A stretch of DNA of 64,000 nt from Armigeres subalbatus (Eukaryota; Arthropoda; Insecta; Diptera; Culicidae): the NCBI RefSeq assembly GCF_024139115.2, contig NC_085140.1, positions 232,750,371 to 232,814,370 on the forward strand, given 5' to 3'. Positions 42,727 to 53,342 of this stretch are shown here, one piece after another. The notes under the pieces are model-generated. The model saw nothing but the letters and a program-made list of their open reading frames with translations, was not told the DNA's origin and ran no database searches. Position numbers and translations under genes: made by a program. The stretch's first letter is position 1. Each line of letters starts with the position of its first letter.

Positions 42727-43398
42727 TGTTCCCTAATGGAATTACTTGTAAAATGATCGTGACGACTGACGAGATTTTATGCTATTCTGCAGCCAGTGCT
42801 GAAATATTAATTGCAACCAAAATACAATCTTTCGCATACAACTATTCCAAAAGCATTATTAAGTTTTGTTCAAAATCAATTTGCATTAAATATTGTATTT
42901 TGGGCATGGGGTTAGTTTTTAGTGAATTTTTGCTCTTATGCCTTGTTAAGTCAAGTTGAAAAATTACTAATCCTGTCTTGAATCCTGTCACATTTTATTC
43001 CTAAAATGAGCTATTTACAAATGAAATAAATTTTTCAGTACTGTCTACAGCGCACTACTCCATATGAGCATTACCCGAGCAGGAGCGACTACCTCGATAC
43101 CATACTCTGTTATGAACCAGCCTTGCATAAGAGGTAAAATACCAAAAAATAATACCAAAAATTAATATGCAGAATACTTTAGGCATAACATACTCAGGTA
43201 TTTCAATACCAAACGAATAATAATTTGTGATGCGTTTGGTATTGTAATAACAGAGTAAAGCTATGTCCATTTAGAATCCGGAATCGTTTATTGTATTGCA
43301 GCGGCACGGAAAGTGACCGCTGCAAGAATTCTTTTACAGCGGTTTGTCTACCTAGGCGCCCACTTGCTGTGGTATAAATTTCACGAAGTTTCGTGCAG
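42727..43398. other. unassigned AT-rich DNA
   Basis: Only short frames without motifs. Confidence 0.35.
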
Positions 43399-43570
43399 CG
43401 TTTATTTGTTTATTTATTTGTTTATTTAAATATAACACCAACAGACTACAGACTAATCCCAATGATGTGTAAAAAAATATATGTATATAATAAATAAGAT
43501 TCGTTACGGACAAATTAAACATCACATATTAATCATAAAATTTTTAAATAATCTAAGCTCTAGTGCTGCG

Positions 43571-45400
43571 TCAATGACCTCTATCACTGAATACGGTGTA
43601 GAATCTCCTCCTTAGCACATTTCTTGTTAAGTGGAAGTCGAACATCGCCGCCACTCTGTTAAAAACTCGTTGTAGGCCATGGATAGCATTGCCACATCCG
43701 TAGTTAGTTCGACGGATCGGTAGGCGAAGCATTATATTATTACGCAGCGGTCGGGGTTGTACGCCGATGTTGATTTGTTGCAAGATGGTTCCACAGTCGA
43801 TCCTGCCCTGCAACACATCGGCCACAGTCATAGCTAGGCATACATTCCGTCGAGTACTCAGAGGCTCGGGACCGATAAGCTGACATCGGCTTTCGTAGCT
43901 TGGCAACTGGAGTGGGTTATTCCAAGGTAACCTGCGGAGGGCGAAGCACAAGAAACGACGTTGAATAGATTCTATCCGTTCAGCAGCATTGTTGTAATTA
44001 GGGTTCCAGACCGCGGAACAGTATTCGAGGGTGGAACGTACAAGTGAGCAATACAGAGATTTTAGGCAATATACGTCAGAGAAGTTTCTTGCAATTTTAA
44101 AGATACATTCAAGAGCTCTGGTGGCTTTGTCCACGACACTTGAGATGTGATTCCCGAAAGTCAGCTGCGAATCCAATAGGACGCCAAGGTCTTTACCACT
44201 GTGAACGCGTTCTACAGTTGTGTCGTGTAGCTTGTAGACAAAATCAATATTCTGTTTTTTTCGGGAGAAGGTAATGACCGTGCATTTAGCAGGATTCACT
44301 ACCAATCTATTGATGGAGCACCAATCCGCAAAGGTGTTAATCTGATCCTGGAGAAATTTGCAGTCATCGAGTGACCTGATGCGCAAAAACATTTTTAAGT
44401 CATCTGCGAAAGTTAATCTCGGACTTTTGATGACATGATGGACGTCGTTAAAGTACAGGAGGAATATGAGCGGTCCAAGATGGCTGCCTTGAGGTATACC
44501 GGATGTTGCACTGAAAATAGTTGACCGAAAGTCATCCAAAGCAACGGTAAGTCTTCGCTCAGAGAGATATGAACGAAACCAATTCAGGACGTTTCCACCG
44601 ACACCTAATCTATCAAGTTTCGCAATGGCGATTTTGTGGTTCAGTTTGTCGAATGCTGCGGATAAATCTGTGTATATTACGTCCGTTTGGGTCCGAGTAA
44701 TCATTTGATCAGTTATGTATGACGTTAAGCAAAGCAGATTAGATGTTGTAGAGCATCCAGCGGTGTAACCATGTTGATCGGCGTTTATATACTGCTTGCA
44801 GTGAGCATTAAGTGATTCCATAACAGTCAATTCAAAAAGCTTTGATATAACACATAGCGAAGTGATTCCCCTGTAATTGTTGATGTCGCGTTTGTTTCCT
44901 TTTTTGTGCACAGGAAACATCTCGGCCATTTTCCAAGACACGGGAAAAAATCCACTAGCGAGAGAGCACTGGAATACTTTAAGCAGCGGATCCAGCAGCC
45001 AGGAAATGCATTTCTTCAAAAAAATCGATGGAACGCCATCTGGTCCTAGCTTATAAGAAGATTTAAGCTGCGAAGCAGCTTTCATGATTCTTTCTCTATC
45101 AACATCAACAAAACTAAGAGTTTGGTTGGCCAAGGGAACGTTAGCCACTGCTGTGGAAATCTGATCTACGGATATACTCTCGATTTCGAATACGCTGGCA
45201 AATTTGGCGGCGAACAGCTCGCAAATTTGTTGTGTGGTGCTTGCCGATTCACCATTGAAAAACATGGTAGAGGGAAGGCCGACCTCCTTGCGTTGTTCAT
45301 TCACATACTTCCAAAAAGATCTAGGATTCGATTTGAACTTCCGTTGAATTCCCCTTTGATAACGTTTGATAGAGGGAGCTACTCAAACGCTTATACTCGT
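43571..45400 (-). CDS. CR1-like reverse transcriptase frame, open over 577 codons
   Basis: The largest intact LINE frame in the window. Upstream of Met 45304 it is open to about 45380 (RKFKSNPRSFWKYVNEQRKE). Blocks: SSYKLGPDGVPSIFLKKC, NNYRGITSLCVISKLFE (1-2), QHGYTAGCSTTSNLLCLT (2a), DVIYTDLSAAFDKLNHKIA (3, first Asp), ATSGIPQGSHLGPLIFLLYF (4), PRLTFADDLKMFLR (FADD catalytic block), NPAKCTVITFSRK (6), KDLGVLLDSQLTF (7), and thumb STLEYCSAVWNPNY. The C-terminal HGLQRVFNRVAAMFDF is followed by a stop at 43571. The upstream part is lost to the insertion at 45504, so no full ORF2 is possible. Confidence 0.85.
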
Positions 45401-45503
45401 AGTTAAGTTTCACATAATGGCGTTTAAGTGGCAGTTTTCGGAATCTAGTGAACCTTTTTAGAGCGGCTTTTTTGACGTAGGACTTACGTCTCTCTTTACT
45501 ATA

Positions 45504-47418
45504 CCGGGTGTCATTTCAAAATATTCAAATCGACCGCGTTACGCCGTGTTGAAAGATTTTAAACGTTAATAGCGTTCGTCTCAGTGGACGAATTTCTGCG
45601 GTAAGCCCCTCAATCGACAGATTTCAAGTATGCCTTCCATGTCCATGCTTGATAAGACCCGAAAAACTTGTTTCAATAGGCATGAAACTGTTTTCAATGA
45701 AAAACATTGAGATCAAGGGAACCTATAAATATGGGTACCGCATAATTCTTGCATCATTCCATTACCACGTTCTCATTGGTGCAGACACCAGCGAATGAGC
45801 AGCCGCTGGGTCTGCCGAGAAGCCATAAAATAGCGCAACGCGATTTTTTCCTTTCATTCTGACCGGGATAAGCGAAGCAACCGCATCATCTATTGAACAG
45901 CACTCACACCTTTTAGCAGGGAATGAAGTCTGCACCGATAGCTTTTTCGGCTCGACACCATCGAAGCGACCATCATCAGCCGAAACCTAGCCAGTACATC
46001 ACCAGTCCACCCTACAGACCCGACAAAGCAGCAATGCTGAGCAGATACCGGCAGCAGCAGCAGAGTCGAGCCGACACCGGCCGGCATCGGTGCTGAGCCG
46101 AGACAGGCTGAAGAAAAGCCACATGATGCAGCATGTATGTCCAAAAAACAAACGGTTCTTCAGAGAGCCAATAATAGAGATCAATATCAATGCTTTCAAT
46201 ACCCTTCGAGATACAAATTGTACTTGGATGTCAAATCCAATATTCTAGAAATAAAATTTTATGCGTGATTTTCATAAATAGCGTCAAAACTAACAGTGGA
46301 TAATTTTTCTGATTTAACCGCGAAGTGGACGAAGGACTTCGCTTGACCATGCCTTTAAAGATTCATAAGATGTCCAAATCTCTCACTTAATCTTATTTGG
46401 ATAAAGAAAACACCGATTACAGCTAAAACATTAATAAACTATCAATCGATTTTTCATCAAATGTTGGATTTTTTGGCATTGATCAAAAAATATCTAGATA
46501 AACATTGTTTGATACTGACCGCACACAAAGCGAACGTGACTGAATGATCGTCCCATGTTACCAATTCTAAATCTTATCACCCGAAATCCTATGTCCGGGT
46601 GTTTCCTTCCTTCTACTACTAACAATGTTGTCTCAGAAAAGAAAACGTACTTCCCACCTGAACTGCAATTCTAAGCTCGCTTGCCCGGCTTATTGGCCTG
46701 TATCTAGCGAAAAGTCCCGTTATGAAATAGACGCCAGCAGCTAGCAACAAGCGTAAAAAAGAAGAAGCCCTTCTCGAACGCGTTGATGATGATGACGCTT
46801 TGGCTGACAAAGAAGCGGGATACAAGACACTAGCTGATTGGCCCACCAATTGGGAAGCAGAGAAGATTCAAAATAAGGTATAAAAGAAAAGTGCATTCAG
46901 TCTTTTTTATATCATCACTAGAAATTCGCGGAAGATCGTTTTCTTACTTTTTGCACTTAGCCGAAGCAAACAGCCTTTTTCAAGGCTCTAAGAGTTAAAA
47001 ATAATGTTCTCCTTTAGTCGCTATCGCACGGATTAGGCTCTTCAGTGGAAGGGCTAAGATACAGTCTACATCCCCTGCTGAGCCATCTTGTGGTTTATTT
47101 CAGGCAGTCCTTCAGTGGGAAGGTTGCCACTGTCGAGGCTAATATTTCGTGACCGAACAGATACTTCCTGAATTTTTTTTTTATGATTCTTGTTCGAGGT
47201 AGATTTGATTTCTGTGTCGGTTTGATGAGAAGATTTTGCCAAGGAATGGTATGCAACGCCGATTATTTATCCAAAATAGTTGATGTGAGAAATTTGGACA
47301 TATTATGTATCTTAAAGGCATGGTCAAGTCAAGTCCTACGTCCTGTTAGCGGTTATGTCACAGAGTCCTACGTCCTGTTAGCGGTTATGTCACAGACATT
47401 ACCCACTGTTCGTTTTTT
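45504..47418. mobile_element. 1.9 kb insertion in the CR1-like element, TA flanks, unclassified
   Basis: CR1 coding sequence (KR/YSKERRKSYVKK on the minus strand) is interrupted between 45503 and 47419, and a TA is present on both sides. The ends CCGGGTGTCATTTCAAAATA and AACGAACAGTGGGTAATGTC (minus strand at the right) are not clear inverted repeats. The interior has a GC-richer patch with CAGCAGCAGCAG (46050-46070) and a perfect 32 bp tandem duplication at 47332-47395. It may be more than one element. No motif-bearing frame. Confidence 0.5.
47332..47395 (+). repeat. perfect 32 bp tandem duplication
   Basis: AGTCCTACGTCCTGTTAGCG followed by GTTATGTCACAG occurs twice in direct succession with no mismatch. 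Confidence 0.9.
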
Positions 47419-47964
47419 TATCTTTTCAGTAAGCGAAGATCTTTAGTCATCCACGGAATTCTAGAATCGCTTCGGACAACCTTTTTAGGGACGTGTCTAT
47501 CAATGACATATGCCAAGACGTGAGAAAGAGTTTGTGCGGCGAGGTTGACGTCCACGGGGCTTAGAATATGATTCCAGTCAACATTAGCCAGTACACTACC
47601 GATACTATCGTAGTCGGCTTTCCGAAAGTCGTATTGTACAAGGGTTGAATTGGTGGTATTTTCACGAACAACATTATTCTCGATACTAATCAGTAATGGA
47701 GGATGATGAGTCACAAATTGAAGTCACCTAGTATAATCATCTCGTCGATGGGGTTTGCAAAACTAGACACTAAGGTGCAAGAACGACAATGCGCATCTAT
47801 AAGCTCTAAATCGCGTGTCCGATCGGGAGGAATGTAAATTCCGCAAAAGAACAGCTGTCGTTCTTCTAACTGAATAACAATCCACACTTGTTCTGCAAAG
47901 TTCCAGTCATCGTTTTCAATTATTTTTGCTTTCAGTCTAGAGGTTACTGCAACAATGACACCAC
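47419..47964 (-). pseudogene. CR1-like endonuclease core and linker
   Basis: Minus-strand pieces: GGVIVAVTSRLKAKIIENDD at the MITE junction, QVWIVIQLEERQLFFCGIYI, IDEMIILGDFN (GDFN catalytic motif), then in another frame ADYDSIGSVLANVDWNHIL and VPKKVVRSDSRIPWMTKDLR. The SDH motif and a stretch before it appear deleted near 47710. It is the middle third of the same ORF as 43571-45400. Confidence 0.75.
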
Positions 47965-48562
47965 CCCGACTAGAAGGTCATATCAAAATTATATCATCAT
48001 ATGTTATTATGTTATATAACATTTTTATAACAAAATTTGTTAGCAATATGGTGCAGGATGTTGTTAAAATATCTAAATTTCTATCAAAAAATACTCTACT
48101 CGAAACAAAAAACTATCAAATATTGTTACAATTGTATCATAAAAGTAACATATTTTGTTAGAAATTTATAACAGAATCAGATACAAAATAAATTGTTCAC
48201 TGTGCAGTTACCGGTCGTGATAGGTCTCCAGATTGTGATCCACATTCAGAAATATTAGTTTTTTTTCTGAACAAGAATATTTTTCAAGAACATGAAACTA
48301 AGAACATTACAAATCAGACAACTTTTTCAAATTATATCAGCGTTTGTGATATATCTATGGCAGGAGACTTTGCTACATCTATTTTAATTGCCTACTGTTG
48401 GGCAATTCGGTATTAAGCATTTTTTAAATCTTATTATGTTAAAATCCTGTTACAACATTCGAAAGATAATGGCTACTAAGAACACAATTGTATCAAAATA
48501 GGTTATAAAGATCACAATATGTTAAAATTGTGTTAAGTTTTAGTTATGCTCTTCTAGTCGGG
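47965..48562. mobile_element. 598 bp TIR element, 5 bp TSD ACCAC
   Basis: The ends CCCGACTAGAAG and CTTCTAGTCGGG are perfect 12 bp inverted repeats. ACCAC flanks both sides (47960-47964, 48563-48567). Removing it restores the endonuclease reading frame RKTTGG-VIVAV. The interior is strongly AT-rich with repeated TTATAACA/TGTTATAA-like motifs and no coding capacity. Confidence 0.9.
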
Positions 48563-48850
48563 ACCACCGGTAGTTTTTCTACTGTTCATCGGGTTCCGGT
48601 CGCAACGAAAAACTTCATATCCTTCACCAAAAACGAAGCTTGAAATAGTTCGGGAATTGAACCAAGTCTCGGTGAGAACTATTATATCGTAACTATGATC
48701 AGCGATGGCTAGTTTATATTCGTCGATGAGGCCATTCATCCCGCCTACGTTTTGGTAGTATATCGTAACATCCGCTTGTGTACGTTGTGTGATAATAGTG
48801 CTGGAAGTTGGAACGTAATCAGATGGAGAAGCACAGTCTGATATACAATA
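48563..48850 (-). pseudogene. CR1-like endonuclease N-terminus
   Basis: DVTIYYQNVGGMNGLIDEYK with DIIVLTETWFNSRTISSFVF gives the conserved Asn and catalytic Glu of the AP-like endonuclease. It stops at the TIR element. Confidence 0.8.
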
Positions 48851-49471
48851 CTTGCCGTCATTAAGAGATCGGAAACCCCTTCGGCCTAACCCAAACACAG
48901 GACCGGGACGACTGCTGATCGCTGGCGGCAATGACTCGACTGTGCGGGATGGACTCGGGGCTTCCTCAATACATGCGGCAAGTGTGCGTCCCAGTGATGA
49001 GGAGGAGAAAACAGACGATGATACTCTGAAAGCAAAAGGCGATGCAGCTCCGGAATTGTCAACATAAATACTGTACTTGCCTGGAGACCGATTTCGGAAG
49101 ACCCCGTCTCCGTGCTCAGACACAGGACCGGGACGGCTGAAGGTCGCTGGCGGGAGTAGCTCGACTGTGTTGAGGGGATAGGGGCCTTCCCTGAAGCTTA
49201 TGGCAATTGTGCGTCCCGGATATTGAAGAGTTGACATAGAAGATGACTCACAAGGTACAGGATGACTGCAATCAGAAAGTATTACAGGAGGCAGACTGTT
49301 CGTAGAAGCAATAAAATTGTACTTGCCTGGAAATCGATTTCGGAAAACCCCGTTTCCAAACTCAAACACAGGACCGGGACGGCTGCTGATTGCTGGCTGG
49401 AATGGCACGACTGTGTAGAGAGGATTTGGGTCTTCCTTACAACCTAAGGCAAGTTCGCGTCCCGGTGATAC
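48850..49471 (-). repeat. three repeat monomers at the 5' end of the CR1-like element
   Basis: About 240 bp units, each with AACACAGGACCGGGACGGCT, a CTCGACTGTG-like run and GTGCGTCCCGG on the plus strand (about 48890, 49115, 49360). On the minus strand one open frame crosses all three and gives ISSRPGPVFEFGNGVFRNRF-type repeats. The frame may be an accident of the repeats. Tandem 5' monomers often carry LINE promoters. Confidence 0.75.
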
Positions 49472-49930
49472 AATTGGCGTGTCAAAAATTATTCCATATG
49501 GAAGCCGAAAGGAGAGTAAAAAGTCTGCACAATCACGTAGATAATCCTGTCATCGACGATGGAACCTACGTCAGAATGGATTTCGGACAGCTACCTAGTC
49601 AAAAATTCTACATGGTGACGGCACGAGGAGTAGTTCCTGCGAAGTTTAAGTTTGCTTTTTGGACAAACTTGCAAAAAAAAACGGATGATTTTGGCGAGGA
49701 ATATGCAACTGTGGGGCAAAGACCTAAGTGTTTGTGACGAATAAGACGATGGACTCGAAGCTGTACAAGGAGGAATGTCTCAAAAACCGCGGTCGACCTT
49801 CTATAAAGCCCATAAGGGTCTCGTGAAGTTTTGGCCAGATTTGGCGAATTGCCACTACAGTCGGGAAGTCATCCAGTGGTACCGTGATAATAACGAAGAT
49901 TTTGACTGGAAGCGATTGGCCCAGGATTGA
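49472..49930 (+). pseudogene. mariner-family (IS630/Tc1 group) transposase fragment
   Basis: Frames encode DNPVIDDGTYVRMDFGQLPS followed by QKFYMVTARGVVPAKFKF (around the first catalytic Asp), then after a frame change TNKTMDSKLYKEECL and FWPDLANCHYSREVIQWYRD (second catalytic Asp). The third acidic residue and the N-terminal DNA-binding part are absent. This spacing fits ITm-type transposases of mosquitoes. It is decayed. Confidence 0.7.
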
Positions 49931-49999
49931 GTCCAGTGGAGAAAGATACTCCATTCGGCGTAGGTTCATCGAAGAGCTGTAGCCCATCAAGTATCAAGT

Positions 50000-50190
50000 A
50001 ATAGCGATCCGACGGGAACGAGAAGGCTAGATGCGTCGCGAGCAAGGTGAATCGATCAAGTGGAAGACGATTTGCGGACCCACCGTAGTAGGCTGCGAGG
50101 TTGGCGACGTGCAGCTTCTTACCGAGCTAAATGGAGACAGATTTTATGAACTGCAGAGGCCACTCCGCCTATTACTTGAGTAAATGAATT
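50000..50190 (+). mobile_element. 3' end fragment of the RTE-type element
   Basis: CAAGTGGAAGACGATTTGCG then GTGCAGCTTCTTACCGAGCT and AATGGAGACAGATTTTATGA match the 3' ends at about 14060 and 51700-51790. Nothing of the RT remains. Confidence 0.65.
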
Positions 50191-50318
50191 GAATTTATTT
50201 TTCTTGTCGGTAATTTAAAGCCAATAACTTTGATAAATAAACCTTGCCCTAGATTTTATTTATTAAATTAATTCAAATTGTCAGTTGAACCATTCACGTA
50301 AGAATTTTTTCACAAATT

Positions 50319-50450
50319 ACGTAACGCTAAATTTGATGAGTTAAGACCCCCTCCCTCCTCCACGTAACACTTTTTGTATGAAAGGTTCAATTTTTTTGTA
50401 TGGATCGTAACGCTCCCTCCCCCAACAGCGTTACGTAAATTGTGAAAGAC
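50319..50450. mobile_element. MITE with TTACGTAACG-type ends
   Basis: TTCACAAATTACGTAACGCT and AGCGTTACGTAAATTGTGAA are inverted. The centre has CCCCCTCCCTCCTCCACGTA and TTTTGTATGGATCGTAACGC. It is related to 42586-42726. Confidence 0.8.
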
Positions 50451-50464
50451 CACCCTGGGGGTAA

Positions 50465-51800
50465 GTGCCGCAGCCCTACATATTTAAGGGCATAAACAAA
50501 AATCCTACGGACGAGCGTGAGGTGATCCAAAGGTGGCGGCAGCACTACGAAGAGCATCTGAATGGCGATGTGGCAGAAAACGAGGGCGGCATGATGACGA
50601 ACCTGGGACCAGGCACGCAAAAAATACGTTTTTCAGCTCAGGAAATCCAGGAGGAGATTGGCCGTTTAAAAATTAACAAAGCCCCTGGGGTTGACAAACT
50701 ACCAGGAGATTTTAGGGAGGAGGTTCTGCTGCAGGAGTGAATGGAGAGTATCGTGTGTCCCGTCTACTAAAAGGGCGATAGGCTCCACCAACAAGGTGCT
50801 ATCTCAAATTTTATGCCGTCGACTAACACCAATTGCAAGAGATCTCGTGGGGGAGTACCAAGTAGGTTTCATGGGCGAACGCTCCACCACAGACCAGGTG
50901 TTCACCAAACGCCAAATATTACAGAAATGCTGCGAATACAACATGCCCACATATCATCTATTCCTCAACTTCAAAGTCACATATGATCAGCTATTGCAGC
51001 TAATGCACGAACAAGGATTTTCAAGGAGGATCAGGATCAAAGCAGAATCAAGGAGACGATAGATCGGGTGATATGGATAGTAATACAAAAGGCAGGGATT
51101 GACACGAGTGGTACGAGTTTTACGAAGTCCGTTCAGCTATTTGGGAAGCTAAGTGGATTAGACTAGTCATCAACACGTCGAAAACGAAGTACATAATAGG
51201 AAGAGGCTCAAGAGAGGACAATTAATGTAAGCCACCCATAACGAGTTTGTATCGGTGGTGACGAAATCGAGAAGGTTGAAGAATTCAGGTACTTGGGCTC
51301 ACTTACTCATAGCAGAAAAATTCGGAAACGTATCATGGTCGGAAACCGTACGGGCTTTGGACTCCGCAAATCGCTCCGATCAAATAGAGTTCGCCGCCGT
51401 ACCAAAATGATCATCTACAAAATTTGATCGGTAGTCCTCAACGGTCACGAGACCTGCACTATGTTCGTGGAGGATCAACGCGCACTTTTTGAGAGGAAAG
51501 TTTTTGCGGAGTTTTCGAGAGGAAAGTAGTGTTGCGTATTATCTATGGCGGGATGCCGATGGAAGCCGGTACATGGAGGAGGCTAATGAACCACGAGTTG
51601 GAACAGTTGTTGGGAGAACCATCTATCGTTCACACCGCGAAAATCGGACGACTGCGATGGGCCGGGCACGTAGCCAGAATGTCAAATCGATTAGGAGGAA
51701 GACGATTTGCGGACCTTCCGCAGACTGCGTGGCTGTCGACGTGCAGCCATGGACCGAGTTGAATGGAGAATACTTTTATTTACTCCGGCCTTAGTCTAAG
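50465..51800 (+). pseudogene. RTE-type RT fragment with 3' end, frame-broken
   Basis: Pieces in order: PTDEREVIQRWRQHYEEHLN and RLKINKAPGVDKLPGDF (RT entry), STTDQVFTKRQILQKCCEYN with LFLNFKVTYDQ (block 3, where the usual Asp has become Asn), LLQLMHEQGF, then after a deletion EKVEEFRYLGSLTHS (block 7), RRRTKMIIYK with a stop, and LRIIYGGMPMEAGTW..RLRWAGHVARMSNRLGG-type C-terminus. It ends near 51800 with the shared 3' sequence. It is the same family as 11631-14130. The loss of the catalytic Asp and several stops show that it is dead. Confidence 0.75.
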
Positions 51801-51942
51801 AAATAAAATGTCAAGTAGTCAGAACAATGGAAAACAAGTATAAATTTACCCTAAATGCGTGAATTAATCAATGTAATCAATGCAAACGATTCGAAACTAT
51901 ATAACAATTAATAAAACATAAAACAAATAACATCAAAGTTAC

Positions 51943-53239
51943 CTAGATTATCACCGAGCAAGGCGAACACTGATCCGTAAAAAACAACATCCTTTCCTTC
52001 ACAGTTCATACGTAGACCATCGGTTTCCAATGATTTCAAATCGTTGATGAGCACATTAAAAATGTTATCAACTCCATAGAGTTTAAGATCTTCTTCTAAG
52101 CACAAGAGGACAAGAAAACTGTTGTCTGTAGATGCACGAAGTGACGGGTGCATGTTCCCTTGTCTTAGCACTCCAATAATTTTATGGCGTTTTTTGGCAT
52201 CTCCCAAAGGATTCACAGTTCCGAATCCGTCTTGATAAATTAACAAGTGAATGGTATTTTCCCGTTGATAAAAAGAATTGTTCGTGAAGCGTAGACCATC
52301 CTTATAGTCGCTCATAAATCCATCTATTTTCCGATGAGGCACTATTGGATCGATTGTTTCATGGAACACTGATTTTAACGTTTGCAGCACAGGTACATAA
52401 TAAAGATAACGACTCTTCTCTATATCTATTGGAATTTGCACTGGTTCAATAAAGTTGAAAGTGTCTTTGAAATACTTTTTCCGCATATGTTCTGTGCGAA
52501 ATATTCCATGTGGACTGTTGAATAGCATGAAGTTTAAATTCTCTGCTCCCAATTTTGCAAATATTTCGGTACTTTCGAATTCGGACAACTGGAATTGACT
52601 TGCAAGATCAGAAATTCTACTAACGTTAACGTCGGTCTCAAGTTTAGAAATCTCTGCCATAGTGTCAACCACTTGTTGTACAGCAATGCTAGATACGTGA
52701 TGTTTCGATAACAATCCTAGCAGCATGACACCTACTGAATTTAAAGCGGTTTCGGTAGCAGTCGTTACAATGTCCGTATGTTCAATCTGAGAATCTTCGG
52801 CAGCATGATTGTTGAAACTATTCATTGCGTTTGGTGAATTCCGTTCTTTCACTCGATCATCAGTATTTTTGTGGTAATACATGTTGTGTATTGTCAAACT
52901 GTTTCGAGTTGCAAAAGGTTTCTCTCTGCAACGAACTGGGCAATACACTAAAACACCTTCTGATATGTGATCCTTCAGGTGTTTACTGATAGTGTCGAAA
53001 CAATCATTCGTGTAAAAACAACCTTCTACAGTGCATTCATATTGGCTGCTACCAGAAGATGCCGCTGTCATATGGGAACGAGTTAGATGTGACACAAAAG
53101 CAGTATACTTTTTTAAAACTATGTTACATCCATTCAAGCTACATGGAAATGATTTACTAAATCGGTGCAAACGCATGTGCTTTTGAAAAATAATTACATG
53201 ATGGAACTGTGACCCACAAAATACGCAGGTTATGTTCAT
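51943..53239 (-). CDS. C2H2 zinc-finger protein exon, unnamed gene
   Basis: Start Met 53239 (MNITCVFCGSQFHH) follows an acceptor-like GTGTCCTTGCAG at about 53290, so earlier codons are probably untranslated or intronic. Fingers in the first 150 residues: CVFCGSQFHHVIIFQKHMRL with H, CSLNGCNIVLKKYTAFVSHL with H, CTVEGCFYTNDCFDTISKHL with H, and a CPVRC...H...H degenerate fourth. The second half has LLIYQDGFGTVNPLGDAKKR, LRQGNMHPSLRAST, KLYGVDNIFNVLINDLKSLE and ends LLGDNL. The motifs NPLG..K..HK and LGDNLG are shared by multi-copy animal proteins of unknown role; I recall them as transposon-like but cannot prove it. The exon ends CTAG/GTAACT in phase 1, matching the exon at 42533. Confidence 0.65.
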
Positions 53240-53342
53240 TGTTGTAACACCTCGTAGACCGTAAAAGTGATGGATGGTACCAGAATCTGCAAGGACACGA
53301 ATAATAACTAGGTATATGACTGAAATTAAAGTCATTGAACAT

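Larger units (their letters stand above)
43399..49471 (-). mobile_element. CR1-like non-LTR retrotransposon with two insertions
   Basis: On the minus strand: a 5' region of three repeat monomers (49471-48850), endonuclease start (48730-48563), a 598 bp TIR insertion, endonuclease rest and linker (47964-47419), a 1.9 kb insertion, then RT (45503-43571) and a 3' end of AAATAAACAAATAAA-type repeats near 43430-43399. Lack of RNase H, a single ORF2-type frame and a short tandem repeat at the 3' end rather than poly(A) suit the CR1/L2 branch. Confidence 0.7.
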
